Assembly: GCF_030159595.1 (NCBI RefSeq)
Contig: NZ_BSKJ01000016.1
Location: forward strand, 1 to 64,000
Direction: 5' to 3'
Origin: Pseudomonas putida
Lineage (GTDB): Bacteria; Pseudomonadota; Gammaproteobacteria; Pseudomonadales; Pseudomonadaceae
Length of the DNA: 64,000 bases
The first letter of the stretch is position 1. Each line of letters opens with the position of its first letter. Both the position numbers and the translations under genes were made by a program. Of the stretch, positions 34,861-43,495 are shown piece by piece. The notes beneath the pieces were generated by a model, which saw nothing but the letters and a program-made list of their open reading frames with translations, had not been told where the DNA came from and ran no database searches.

Positions 34861-35942
34861 GTGCTGCTTTCGACCCCTCCTCCTACGCCACCCAGCTGGA
34901 CGCCAAGGTGGCCCGGCTGCGCGAGCTGCTGGCGCCCTTCGGCGCGCCGGAGCCGGCTGTTTTCGACTCCCCGCGCGAGCACTACCGCCTGCGCGCCGAG
35001 TTCCGCCTGTGGCGCGAGGATGGCCAGCGCCACTACGCCATGTTTGCCCCGGGCGAAAAGCACAAGGCAATCCTGATCGACGATTTCCCCATTGCCAGCC
35101 AGCGCATCAATGCGCTGATGCCTCGCCTGAAGGCGGCCTGGCAGGCCAGCGAGGAACTGGGCAACCGCCTGTTCCAGGTGGAGTTCCTGACCACTCTGGC
35201 CGGCGATGCCATGATCACCATGTGCTACCACCGCCCGTTGGACGAGGCGTGGGAAGTGGCCGCACGGCAACTGTCCGAAGAGCTGGGCGTTAGCGTCATT
35301 GGCCGCTCCAAAGGCAAACGCCTGGTGATCGGCCGCGACTACGCGGTGGAAAAACTCGACGTGGCGGGCCGTGTGTTCAGCTATCGCCAGCCGGAAGGCG
35401 CGTTCACCCAGCCCAATGGCGCGGTGAACCAGAAGATGTTGAGCTGGGCATTTGATGCCATCGGCGAGCGTGAAGACGATTTGCTGGAGCTGTACTGCGG
35501 TAATGGCAACTTCACCCTGCCGCTGGCCACCCGCGTGCGCCAGGTGCTGGCTACAGAGATCAGCAAGACCTCGGTCAATGCCGCGCTGAGCAACCTCGAC
35601 GAGAACGCTGTGGATAACGTGCGTTTGGTGCGTTTGTCAGCCGAAGAGCTGACCCAGGCGCTGAATGAGGTGCGCCCGTTCCGTCGCCTGGAAGGCATCG
35701 ACCTGAAAAGCTATGACTTCGGCACAGTGTTCGTCGACCCGCCGCGCGCGGGGATGGACCCGGACACCTGCGAGCTGACCCGGCGTTTCGAGCGGATTCT
35801 GTACATCTCGTGCAACCCGGAAACGCTGGCGGCGAACATTGCCCAGTTGCAGGACACCCACCGTATCGAGCGGTGTGCGTTGTTTGACCAGTTCCCCTAT
35901 ACCCACCATATGGAGAGTGGGGTTCTGCTGGTTCGGCGTTAA
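34857..35942 (+). CDS. trmA: tRNA (uracil-5-)-methyltransferase TrmA
   Basis: A 361-residue enzyme forming ribothymidine at U54 of tRNA. SAM loop LYCGNGNFTLPLA, the DPPRAGMD motif and the nucleophile-bearing YISCNPETLAANI are all in place, with EHYRLRAEFRLWR at the RNA-facing N-terminus. Lacks the TRAM domain of RlmD-type paralogues, as expected for TrmA. Translationally coupled to the purine permease. Confidence 0.95.
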   Translation: MSAAFDPSSYATQLDAKVARLRELLAPFGAPEPAVFDSPREHYRLRAEFRLWREDGQRHYAMFAPGEKHKAILIDDFPIASQRINALMPRLKAAWQASEELGNRLFQVEFLTTLAGDAMITMCYHRPLDEAWEVAARQLSEELGVSVIGRSKGKRLVIGRDYAVEKLDVAGRVFSYRQPEGAFTQPNGAVNQKMLSWAFDAIGEREDDLLELYCGNGNFTLPLATRVRQVLATEISKTSVNAALSNLDENAVDNVRLVRLSAEELTQALNEVRPFRRLEGIDLKSYDFGTVFVDPPRAGMDPDTCELTRRFERILYISCNPETLAANIAQLQDTHRIERCALFDQFPYTHHMESGVLLVRR

Positions 35943-35946
35943 ATCA

Positions 35947-36046
35947 TTCGCGGGCACGCCCGCTCCCACAGGATCACCGCTCAACTGAAGGAAGCGGTAA
36001 CCCTGTGGGAGCGGGCGTGCCCGCGAATGGGCCGCATCGCGGCCCA
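35947..36046. repeat. Inverted REP pair
   Basis: TTCGCGGGCACGCCCGCTCC and GGAGCGGGCGTGCCCGCGAA face each other between convergent trmA and pcaG. Confidence 0.85.
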
Positions 36047-36051
36047 CAGGC

Positions 36052-36657
36052 TCAGAAGTCGAAGAAGACTGTCTCCCCTTCCCCCTGAATACGGATATCA
36101 AAGCGATACGCCGTTTTCCCGTCCACTTCGCAACGCTTGGCAATCAAGGTTTCACGCCGCTGCGGCTGCTCGATCAGGTTCAGCACCGGGCACTTGGCGT
36201 TGGCCTGGGCTTCGTCATCGAAGTACAGCCGCGTGTGCAGGTGAATGTTGATGCCTCGGGCAAACAGGCTGATGTTGATGTGCGGCGCCATCGGCACGCC
36301 AGCCGCGTTGTTCACCACACCCGGTTTGACCGTGTGCAGCGTCCACTCGCCCGCGTCGAAGGTGGTGGCGGTACGGCCAAAGCTGTTGAAGGCGTTTTCC
36401 AGGTTGTAGGCATCCTGGTACTCGCCATTGGCGTCGGCTTGCCACACTTCCAGGAACGAGTCGCGTACCAGGTGACCGTTACCGTCATACACCTGGCCGA
36501 TCAGCAGAATGTGCTCGCCCGCGGCGTCTGGCTTGGCCAGGCGGTTCCAGATTTCCTGGTCACGCGTCGGGTTGCCGGCCGCTTCCAGGGCCAGGCCGAT
36601 GTGCACATAGGGGCCGGCGGTCTGCGAAGGGGTTTCCGGCAGCAGTTCGATTGGCAT
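36052..36657 (-). CDS. pcaG: Protocatechuate 3,4-dioxygenase alpha subunit
   Basis: A 201-residue structural subunit of the ring-cleaving intradiol dioxygenase converting protocatechuate to beta-carboxy-cis,cis-muconate in the beta-ketoadipate pathway. ETPSQTAGPYVHIGLA opens the protein and EWTLHTVKPGVV with MAPHINISLFARGI forms the core. As expected for the alpha chain, the iron ligands of the beta chain are not conserved. It starts 10 bases after pcaH. Confidence 0.96.
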   Translation of the reverse strand: MPIELLPETPSQTAGPYVHIGLALEAAGNPTRDQEIWNRLAKPDAAGEHILLIGQVYDGNGHLVRDSFLEVWQADANGEYQDAYNLENAFNSFGRTATTFDAGEWTLHTVKPGVVNNAAGVPMAPHINISLFARGINIHLHTRLYFDDEAQANAKCPVLNLIEQPQRRETLIAKRCEVDGKTAYRFDIRIQGEGETVFFDF

Positions 36658-36667
36658 GGCGGTGTCC

Positions 36668-37387
36668 TCAGCAGTTTTCGAAGTGGGTCTTGCGCTGGCC
36701 GCGCAGCACGATGTCGAAGCGGTAGGCCAGGCAGTCCATCGGGTTGGCGTTGCTCATGTCGAGCTTGGCGATCAACTGCTGTACAGCTTCCGGGTTGGCG
36801 ATCGACTTGACGATCGGGCACATCGGGATCAGCGGGTCACCCTCGAAGTACAGCTGGGTGATCAGCTTGGTGGCAATCGACGGGCCGCTGATGCCGAAGT
36901 GGATGTGCGCCGGGCGCCAGTCGTTCGGGCCGTTGCGCCATGGGTACGGGCCCGGCTTGATGGTGCGGAAGCTGTAGTAACCGTCACTGTCGGTCAGGCA
37001 GCGGCCAACACCACCGAAGTTCGGGTCCAGCGGTGCCAGATAACGGTCGTTCTTGTGGCGGTAGCGGCCGCCAGCGTTGGCTTGCCACATTTCCACCAGG
37101 GTGTTCGGCACAGGCTTGCCGTACTGGTCGACGACGCGGCCGGCAACGATGATGCGCTCGCCGATCGGCAGGCCACCGTTGTTGAAGTTCAGCAGCAGGT
37201 CATGGTCATGGGCGCCGAAGCCCAGATGGGTGAAGTCTGGCCCCGTGGTTTCGCTGATCGACTGTGGAATGCTGACCAGCGCCTGGCGCGGCGAGCGGGC
37301 AATGGACGTCTTGTAATCAGGCGTAAGGGCTTTGGGGTGCCAGTTGCGATCACGGATCACGAAGCGGCTGTTGTCCTGTGCGGGCAT
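36668..37387 (-). CDS. pcaH: Protocatechuate 3,4-dioxygenase beta subunit
   Basis: A 239-residue catalytic subunit binding non-haem Fe(III). Iron ligand regions are visible: Tyr in the NDRYLAPLDPNFGG segment, Tyr in GPYPWRNG and His residues in WRPAHIHFGISG. First gene of pcaHG. A long palindrome about 105 bases upstream is the probable activator site. Remaining pca genes are not in the window. Confidence 0.97.
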   Translation of the reverse strand: MPAQDNSRFVIRDRNWHPKALTPDYKTSIARSPRQALVSIPQSISETTGPDFTHLGFGAHDHDLLLNFNNGGLPIGERIIVAGRVVDQYGKPVPNTLVEMWQANAGGRYRHKNDRYLAPLDPNFGGVGRCLTDSDGYYSFRTIKPGPYPWRNGPNDWRPAHIHFGISGPSIATKLITQLYFEGDPLIPMCPIVKSIANPEAVQQLIAKLDMSNANPMDCLAYRFDIVLRGQRKTHFENC

Positions 37388-37491
37388 GCCGGTTTCCTCT
37401 CTTGGAATTATGTGAACGCCTGGGCGTGGCAGGCGGACTTGCAGTTTCAGGCATGTCGCGCGTGATGAATATTGAAATCAACCACCTCAAA

Positions 37492-37509
37492 CATAACCAT
37501 ATGGTTATG
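37492..37509. promoter_or_regulatory. 18-bp perfect palindrome upstream of pcaHG (PcaQ-type site)
   Basis: CATAACCATATGGTTATG is a perfect 18-bp palindrome in the gap between pcaH and the divergent peptidase gene. Its ATAACC-N4-GGTTAT form matches the LysR-type PcaQ site described for rhizobial pca genes (recalled as ATAACC-N4-GGTTAA). No pcaQ gene lies in the window. Confidence 0.65.
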
Positions 37510-37587
37510 GATTAACACCTTGGCCTGACACCTGCCGCTGTCGTGAACTAATCTTTGTCTTCTTGTTTCACGCTCGGGAGAGCACTC

Positions 37588-38478
37588 ATGGAATGGCGAA
37601 AAGGCCGACGCAGCGACAACGTGGTCGATGCCCGAGGCGAAGGTGGCGGCGGTGGCATGCGTTTTGGCGGCGGCAAGGGGCTGGGGCTTGGGGCGATTCT
37701 GCTGATCGTCGGCATCGGCTGGCTCACCGGGCAGGACCCGCTGCAGATTCTCGGCCAGCTCACAGGCCAGCTGGAACAGCAGCAACAGCAAACGGCACCC
37801 AGTGGTGCGGGTGGCAAGGCACCACCGGCCAACGATCAGCAGGCTGACTTTGTCGCCTCGATCCTGGGCGACACCGAAGACACCTGGAAAGCGCTGTTCG
37901 CCGAAGCGGGCAAGCAGTACCGTGACCCCAAGCTGGTGCTGTTCAGCGGCCAGGTCAATTCGGCCTGTGGCTTTGCCTCGGCGGCGGTGGGGCCGTTCTA
38001 CTGCCCGGCAGACCAGCGGGTTTACCTGGACATGTCGTTCTTCCGCGAAATGGAAACCCGCTTCGCGGCGGCCGGCGACTTCGCCCAGGCCTATGTGATC
38101 GCTCACGAAATCGGCCACCATGTGCAGACCCTGCTGGGCGTTTCGGCCAAGGTCGATGCTGCGCGCCGCAACGGCCAGCGCATGGAAGGCGACAATGGCC
38201 TGCTGGTGCGCCAGGAACTGCAGGCCGACTGCCTGGCCGGAGTATGGGCCTACCAGGCGCAGAAGCGCCTGAACTGGCTGGAGCCAGGTGACGTCGAGGA
38301 GGCGCTGAACGCGGCCAACGCCATTGGTGATGATCGCTTGCAGCAGCAAGGTCGCGGGCGCGTAGTGCCGGACTCGTTCACCCATGGCACCTCGGCGCAG
38401 CGCGTGCGCTGGTTCAAGGCCGGGTTTGCCCAAGGAGAGGTGAACAGCTGCGACACCTTCAGTGCGCGTAACCTTTGA
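37588..38478 (+). CDS. Neutral zinc metallopeptidase, YpfJ-like membrane protein
   Basis: A 296-residue protein of the putative neutral zinc metallopeptidase family (YpfJ/KPN_02809). A short basic Gly-rich N-terminus (GEGGGGGMRFGGGKG) precedes one transmembrane helix (LGLGAILLIVGIGWL); a Gln-rich linker (QQQQQ) follows, then the catalytic domain with the HEIGHH zinc motif near residue 172 and a downstream Glu/Asp (RQELQADCLAGVWA). GGGAGAG precedes ATG 37588. Substrate unknown. Confidence 0.9.
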   Translation: MEWRKGRRSDNVVDARGEGGGGGMRFGGGKGLGLGAILLIVGIGWLTGQDPLQILGQLTGQLEQQQQQTAPSGAGGKAPPANDQQADFVASILGDTEDTWKALFAEAGKQYRDPKLVLFSGQVNSACGFASAAVGPFYCPADQRVYLDMSFFREMETRFAAAGDFAQAYVIAHEIGHHVQTLLGVSAKVDAARRNGQRMEGDNGLLVRQELQADCLAGVWAYQAQKRLNWLEPGDVEEALNAANAIGDDRLQQQGRGRVVPDSFTHGTSAQRVRWFKAGFAQGEVNSCDTFSARNL

Positions 38479-38483
38479 GACTG

Positions 38484-38511
38484 ATTGGGGCCGCGTTGCG
38501 GCCCCAATTTA
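38484..38511 (+). terminator. Terminator after zinc peptidase
   Basis: ATTGGGGCCGC-GTT-GCGGCCCCAAT then TT. An 11-bp perfect stem. Confidence 0.85.
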
Positions 38512-38652
38512 TCCAGTTACAAATCGGCTGAAAAAGCGTTTCAGCTTCCCCCATCATTGCCGATAACCCCTGCACGAGTCAGCGGGCATCCAGAACAACA
38601 ACGCCTGGCGATCGAAGATCAAGAGAGCGAAAACTACTTCTGGAGAGCGTGC

Positions 38653-40572
38653 ATGAACAGCTGGTTCGCCAACATCAGCGTCAACCTCAAACTCGGCCTG
38701 GGCTTCGGCCTGGTGCTGGTCCTCACCGGCCTGCTGGCCCTCACCGGCTGGACCAGCCTGGGCAGCCTGATCGATCGCAGCAACTGGATGGGCGACATCG
38801 GTCAGTTGAACAAGGACCTCACCGACCTGCGCATAGCGCGCCTGCAGTACATGATCGCCAACGGCGACGATACTGCAGCCGCCAACACCCAGGCCAAGCT
38901 GGACGCCTTCAGCAAGCAGCAGGCTTACCTGGCCAGCACCTTCAAGAGCCCGGATAACATCAAGCTGCTGAATGAACTGGGCGAAACCATCAGCGCCTAC
39001 AAGCTGTCGCTGAACAAGATGCGCCAGGGCTACGACGCCACCCGTACCGCTCGCGCGGCGATGGACAGCTCGGCAACCCGCGCCGACCAGGCCATGGATG
39101 TGCTCAGCCAGGAAGTCATGGCGCGCCCCGAGGCCGACAGCGTACGCCTGGCCCAGTACCAGCTGATCAGCAAGGCCCGCCAGCAACTGCTGCAGGTGCG
39201 CATCGATGTGCGTGGCTACATTGCCGACAACACTGCCGCCAACGAACAGGCCGCCCTGCGCCAGCTGGACGCGGCACTGGCCGACATCGACAATCTCAAG
39301 CGTCAGCTGCCCGCCGAAGACGCCCGTCTGCAACAGTTCGAGCGCTCGGTGCTGGCCTACCGCGACGCCGTGCGCCAATTCCGCGACGCAGTCACCGACA
39401 TCACCACCTCACGCGCCGAAATGACCGTACAGGGCGCCGACATCGTCAAGCGCAGCGATGCGCTGTATCAGCTCCAGTTGGAGCGCCGCGACATCGAAAG
39501 CACTCAGGCCCGCAGCCTGCAGGCCATCGCCACGTTGCTGGCGCTGTTGGTCGGCGTGCTGGCAGCGGTGCTGATCACCCGCCAGATCACCGGCCCGCTG
39601 CGTGAAACCCTGGTAGCGGTGGAAAAGATCGCCAGCGGCGACCTTACCCAACACATGCGTGTCACCCGCCGCGACGAACTGGGCGTGCTGCAACAAGGCA
39701 TCGCGCGCATGGGTACTACGCTGCGCGAGCTGATCACCGGCATCCGTGATGGCGTCACCCAGATTGCCAGCGCCGCCGAAGAGCTGTCGGCAGTGACCGA
39801 GCAGACCAGCGCAGGCGCCAACAGCCAGAAGGTCGAGACCGACCAGGTAGCCACCGCCATGCACGAAATGGCCGCCACCGTTCAGGAGGTGGCACGCAAT
39901 GCCGAGCAGGCGTCGCATGCCGCCACTGGTGCCGACGACGAAGCCCGCGCCGGCGACCGCGTGGTCGGCGAGGCGATTGGCCAGATCGAGCGCCTGGCCG
40001 AAGACATGCACCGCTCCACCGAGGCCATGAACCTGCTGCAGCAGGAAAGCCAGAAGATCGGCAGCGTGATGGACGTGATCAAGTCGGTGGCCGAACAGAC
40101 CAACCTGCTGGCGCTCAATGCGGCGATCGAGGCGGCGCGTGCCGGCGAGGCCGGCCGTGGATTTGCCGTGGTGGCCGACGAAGTGCGCGGCCTGGCTCAG
40201 CGCACGCAGAAGTCCACCGAAGAGATCGAAGCGCTGATTGCCAGCCTGCAGGAGGGTACCCAGCAAGTGGCGAACGCCATGCAGGGCAGCCGCACCCTGA
40301 CCGACAGCAGTGTTGATCTGGCGCGCAAGGCCGGGGCCTCGCTTGAGAGCATCACCAGCACGGTGTCGAGCATCCAGTCGATGAACCAGCAGATTGCGGC
40401 GGCGGCAGAGCAGCAGAGTGCGGTGGCTGAAGAGATCAGCCGCAGCATTTTGAATGTGCGCGATGTGTCGGAACAGACGGCGGCGGCCAGTGACGAGACG
40501 GCGGCGTCCAGTGTGGAACTGGCGCGGCTGGGTGGGCAGTTGCAGACGCTGGTCAGCCAGTTCCGCGTCTGA
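38653..40572 (+). CDS. mcpS: Methyl-accepting chemotaxis protein, McpS-like (TCA-cycle acids)
   Basis: A 639-residue chemoreceptor. TM1 about residues 12-33; a large all-helical periplasmic domain to about 283, the size of the HBM double four-helix bundle; TM2 about 289-312; HAMP; then a signalling domain with the invariant hairpin EQTNLLALNAAIEAARAGE. Residues R60 and R63 (DLRIARLQ) match the arginines I recall contacting malate and succinate in P. putida KT2440 McpS, which has the same length and sits beside pcaHG. ATG 38653 gives the standard N-terminus. Likely attracts cells to C4 acids and citrate-cycle intermediates. Confidence 0.88.
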   Translation: MNSWFANISVNLKLGLGFGLVLVLTGLLALTGWTSLGSLIDRSNWMGDIGQLNKDLTDLRIARLQYMIANGDDTAAANTQAKLDAFSKQQAYLASTFKSPDNIKLLNELGETISAYKLSLNKMRQGYDATRTARAAMDSSATRADQAMDVLSQEVMARPEADSVRLAQYQLISKARQQLLQVRIDVRGYIADNTAANEQAALRQLDAALADIDNLKRQLPAEDARLQQFERSVLAYRDAVRQFRDAVTDITTSRAEMTVQGADIVKRSDALYQLQLERRDIESTQARSLQAIATLLALLVGVLAAVLITRQITGPLRETLVAVEKIASGDLTQHMRVTRRDELGVLQQGIARMGTTLRELITGIRDGVTQIASAAEELSAVTEQTSAGANSQKVETDQVATAMHEMAATVQEVARNAEQASHAATGADDEARAGDRVVGEAIGQIERLAEDMHRSTEAMNLLQQESQKIGSVMDVIKSVAEQTNLLALNAAIEAARAGEAGRGFAVVADEVRGLAQRTQKSTEEIEALIASLQEGTQQVANAMQGSRTLTDSSVDLARKAGASLESITSTVSSIQSMNQQIAAAAEQQSAVAEEISRSILNVRDVSEQTAAASDETAASSVELARLGGQLQTLVSQFRV

Positions 40573-40585
40573 CCTTAAGATTGTG

Positions 40586-40656
40586 GGGCCGCTTTGCGGC
40601 CCATCGCGACACAAGGCCGCTCCTACAGGAGATCGCGGAACCCTGTAGGAGCGGCC
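40586..40656. repeat. Terminator plus REP-like inverted repeat after mcpS
   Basis: GGGCCGC-TTT-GCGGCCC (40586-40602) is followed by AAGGCCGCTCCTACAGG and CCTGTAGGAGCGGCCTT (to about 40655), the second REP subtype of this genome. A further GGAGGGC-AAA-GCCCTCC hairpin at 40684-40700 may end the ggt remnant. Confidence 0.7.
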
Positions 40657-40717
40657 TTGCCGGGGCGCCGGACCGGTCGGATAGGAGGGCAAAGCCCTCC
40701 CAGCAATCTGGCAGGTA

Positions 40718-41460
40718 TTACTTGACGATCATCCCAACCCCACGCCCACGCGGATCGGAGGCGGTCTCAAGCTTCGTCCCTTCTACATGGATCGCCTGGA
40801 TATCCCCCATCTCCCAGCCCTGATCCTCCAGCACATAACCCATTTTCTTCAACTTATCAGCCTCCGGCCCGGTCAACGGCGCATAGGCATCAAAGTAAAT
40901 GGTGTCCTTGGGCAGCAACTGATGGTGCACGCGCTGCGCCGCCACCGCCTTGTCCAGCGGCATGCCGTAGTCGTACAGGTTGTTCATCACCTGGAAGATC
41001 GAGGTAAAGATCCGCGAGCCACCCGGGGTACCGATCACCAGCTCGACCTTGCCATCACGGGTCATCAGGCTGGGGCTCATCGACGACAGCATGCGCTTGT
41101 CTGCCTGCATCTGCGCCACCAACAGGTCGGCGGTCTTGCCCTGGTAGAACTCGCTCACGCCTTTGTCGGCGATACGTTCCAGGGTCTGGGCCATCTCTGG
41201 CTGTTTGAACAGCTCACCGACCTTCATGTTGCCGAAGTAGTCGTTGAAGTTGGTCGCCGTCTTGAACATGCCTTGGGCATCGTTGCGGTACTGGTACTGC
41301 TTTTCCGCGACCTTGAAGCCGTTTTTCGCATAGCCGATGGCCGGGGTCAGCAGCTCGCTCCAGGGCAGCTTGCCGAACTTCTTGTGCGCCTCCCACAGGC
41401 CCATCACCGTGCCAGGCACACCTGCAGCACATACCCCCACCAGGCTGAGGTTTTCAAAGT
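40718..41460 (-). pseudogene. ggt: Gamma-glutamyltransferase remnant (ggt), doubly truncated
   Basis: Two pieces of a GGT (normally about 575 residues) fused in frame. The first, AAGVPGTVMGLWEAHKKFGK onward to LLVAQMQADK, comes from the large subunit. It joins directly to RMLSSMSPSLMTRDGK and GTPGGSRI from the small subunit. The roughly 180 residues between, including the catalytic Thr at the autoprocessing site, are missing. The signal peptide and first part of the protein are also gone: homologous sequence stops within about 50 bases of the neighbouring LysR stop. It cannot mature or catalyse. Left as an open frame, probably a recent loss. Confidence 0.85.
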
Positions 41461-41499
41461 TTCGCCGCCTGTGGACAGGCGCTGTCGCGTTCAGGCAAC

Positions 41500-42396
41500 T
41501 CAGCAGGCGTACATCGCCAGCTTGCGCTGGATGAAATCAAGGAAGCACTGGATGCGCAGTGCCAGCTGGGTATTGCGGTAGTACACCGCGTGAATCGGCT
41601 GGCGATAGCCATTGTTGGCCTCGCTCAGGAGCACCTGCAGGCGCCCTGAGCGGATGTCCTCGTGGGTCATGAAGTGCGACAGGCTGACGATACCCTCGCC
41701 GGCCAGCGCCAGCTGACGCAGGGTCTCGCCGCTGGAGGCGATCAGCGCCGGGCGAATGCTCCAACGGTCACCCTGGGCATGGCGCAGCGGCCAATGGTTG
41801 AGCGATTCGGGCTGGCTGAAGCCCAGCAGACAGTGGTTGGCCAAGTCTTCGACCCGCTGCGGCGTACCGTGCTGCTCAAGGTAGGCCGGGCTGGCCAACA
41901 CCTGCACCGGGCTGCAACCCAGGTTGCGTGCATGCAGGCTGGAATCGGCCAGTTCACCGATGCGGATCGCCACGTCTGTGCGCTGCTCCAGCAGGTCGAT
42001 GATCAGGTCGTCGGTGTTCAGCTCCAGCTCGATACCTGGGTACTGGCGGCGAAACTCGCCGATCCACGGCAAGATGGCATGCAGCATGAACGGCGCGGCC
42101 GCATTGATACGCAGGCGCCCGGTGGCGGTCTGCCGGTTCATCGACAAGCGCTCTTCCATCTCGTCCATCTGCTCCAGCACCTGGCGCGAACGCTCTAGGA
42201 AAAAGCGCCCTTCCTCGGTCAGGTCCATACGCCGGGTGGTGCGGTTGACCAAGGTGGTGCCGAGCTTGCCCTCCAGACGCGACAAGGTACGGCTGACGGC
42301 GGACGGGGTCTGGCCCATCTGCTCGGCAGCGGCCGAGATCGAGCCGCAGTCGATGACGGCGACGAACACCTGGAGTTCTTCGGATCGGGTTTTCAC
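41500..42396 (-). CDS. LysR-family transcriptional regulator
   Basis: A 298-residue LTTR of the DhcR/AaeR-like group. HTH: FVAVIDCGSISAAAEQMGQT followed by PSAVSRTLSRLEGKLGTTLV, with TTRRMDLTEEG after the wing. The effector domain includes LRINAAAPFMLHAILPWI and TDVAIRIGELADSSLHARNL. It lies 30 bases downstream of mdaB on the same strand, so it may be co-transcribed with and regulate mdaB or the divergent ygiN-like gene (inference). Confidence 0.87.
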   Translation of the reverse strand: MKTRSEELQVFVAVIDCGSISAAAEQMGQTPSAVSRTLSRLEGKLGTTLVNRTTRRMDLTEEGRFFLERSRQVLEQMDEMEERLSMNRQTATGRLRINAAAPFMLHAILPWIGEFRRQYPGIELELNTDDLIIDLLEQRTDVAIRIGELADSSLHARNLGCSPVQVLASPAYLEQHGTPQRVEDLANHCLLGFSQPESLNHWPLRHAQGDRWSIRPALIASSGETLRQLALAGEGIVSLSHFMTHEDIRSGRLQVLLSEANNGYRQPIHAVYYRNTQLALRIQCFLDFIQRKLAMYAC

Positions 42397-42426
42397 ATTC
42401 TGGCCTGCGGCTGCTACTTGCCTGGA

Positions 42427-43017
42427 TTAGATCGCCTTGCCGAACACCTTGTCCAGATGTGCCTCATAAGCCGCCAATGCCGCCGGTACATCCGGGCGCT
42501 TCATCACATCCACTGCCAGGAAGGTTGGCAGGCCGGTCATGCCAAGGAACTGGTTGGCCTTGTGGAACGGGAAGTACACCGCATCCACCCCCTTGCCTTC
42601 GAAGAAATCGGCAGGGTCATCGAATGCCTGCTGCGGCGCGTTCCAGGTCAGGGACAGCATGTACTGCTTGCCATGCACCAAACCACCGCTGCCGTACTTT
42701 TGCGAGTGGTCCGAGCGGGTGCGGCCATCGTTGGCGTAAAGGCTGCCATGGCCAGCGGTGAAGACTTCGTCGATGTACTTCTTCACGGTCCAGGGCGCGC
42801 CCATCCACCACCCCGGCATTTGATAGATGATGACATCGGCCCAGAGGAACTTCTCTACTTCGGCCTGCACGTCGTAGCCGCCGTCGATGAACGTCTCCTG
42901 CACATCGAAACCGGCACGGTCCAGGTGAGCGATGGCTGCTTCGTGCAAGGTCGCGTTGAGGCGGCCATCAGAGTGAGCGAACTGTTTACCACCATTGAGC
43001 AGAAGGATCTTTTTCAT
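42427..43017 (-). CDS. mdaB: NAD(P)H:quinone oxidoreductase MdaB
   Basis: A 196-residue flavodoxin-fold quinone reductase (FAD, two-electron). KKILLLNGGKQFAHSDGRLN is the FAD-phosphate loop, and YQMPGWWMGAPWTVKKYIDEVF with SLTWNAPQQAF are the MdaB signatures. It reduces quinones to quinols, avoiding semiquinone formation. The divergent neighbour is a YgiN-type quinol monooxygenase, the same functional pair found together in E. coli. Confidence 0.93.
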   Translation of the reverse strand: MKKILLLNGGKQFAHSDGRLNATLHEAAIAHLDRAGFDVQETFIDGGYDVQAEVEKFLWADVIIYQMPGWWMGAPWTVKKYIDEVFTAGHGSLYANDGRTRSDHSQKYGSGGLVHGKQYMLSLTWNAPQQAFDDPADFFEGKGVDAVYFPFHKANQFLGMTGLPTFLAVDVMKRPDVPAALAAYEAHLDKVFGKAI

Positions 43018-43180
43018 GCTGGCCTCCCCGGCCGGATCGGAAATTCATGCCGGCAGGTTAGAGACTCGCTGGGGTGGGATACAGCGGTCACAGGGCAAAA
43101 TACAATTGACCAGAAGTCACGAATGAGCAACACATTATTGCCGTAGAATCGGTTCACCCTCCATCACCGAGTAGCGCCCC

Positions 43181-43495
43181 ATGAGTGAGCAGTTCGCCTT
43201 CATCCTCAAAGCCAAGACCCGACCGGAAATGGCTGATGCGTTCGAAAACCTGTTCCGCCCTTACGTCGAACCCAGCCGTCAGGAGCCGGGCTGCATCGAG
43301 TACCACATGCTGCGTGACCAGCAGGACCCGAGCCTGTTCGTGTTCTTCGAAGTGTGGGCCGACCAGGCCGCGCTGGATGTGCATTCGGCCCTGCCGCACA
43401 TGGCCGCCTTCTTCGAAAAACGCATGGACTACCTGGAGCGCGATTTCGATATCCAGCGGGTCGACATGCTCAGCGCCTCAAGCGCTAGCCGTTGA
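43181..43495 (+). CDS. ygiN: YgiN-like quinol monooxygenase (ABM domain)
   Basis: A 104-residue single ABM domain protein (FAFILKAKTRPEMADAFENL, then EPGCIEYHMLRDQQDPSLFV and FFEVWADQAALDVHSALPHM). The EPGC and E-W motifs match YgiN/ABM quinol monooxygenases, which reoxidise quinol to quinone and could form a cycle with MdaB. Divergent from mdaB over 163 bp; the 3' end overlaps the TSUP permease gene by 11 bases. Confidence 0.82.
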   Translation: MSEQFAFILKAKTRPEMADAFENLFRPYVEPSRQEPGCIEYHMLRDQQDPSLFVFFEVWADQAALDVHSALPHMAAFFEKRMDYLERDFDIQRVDMLSASSASR

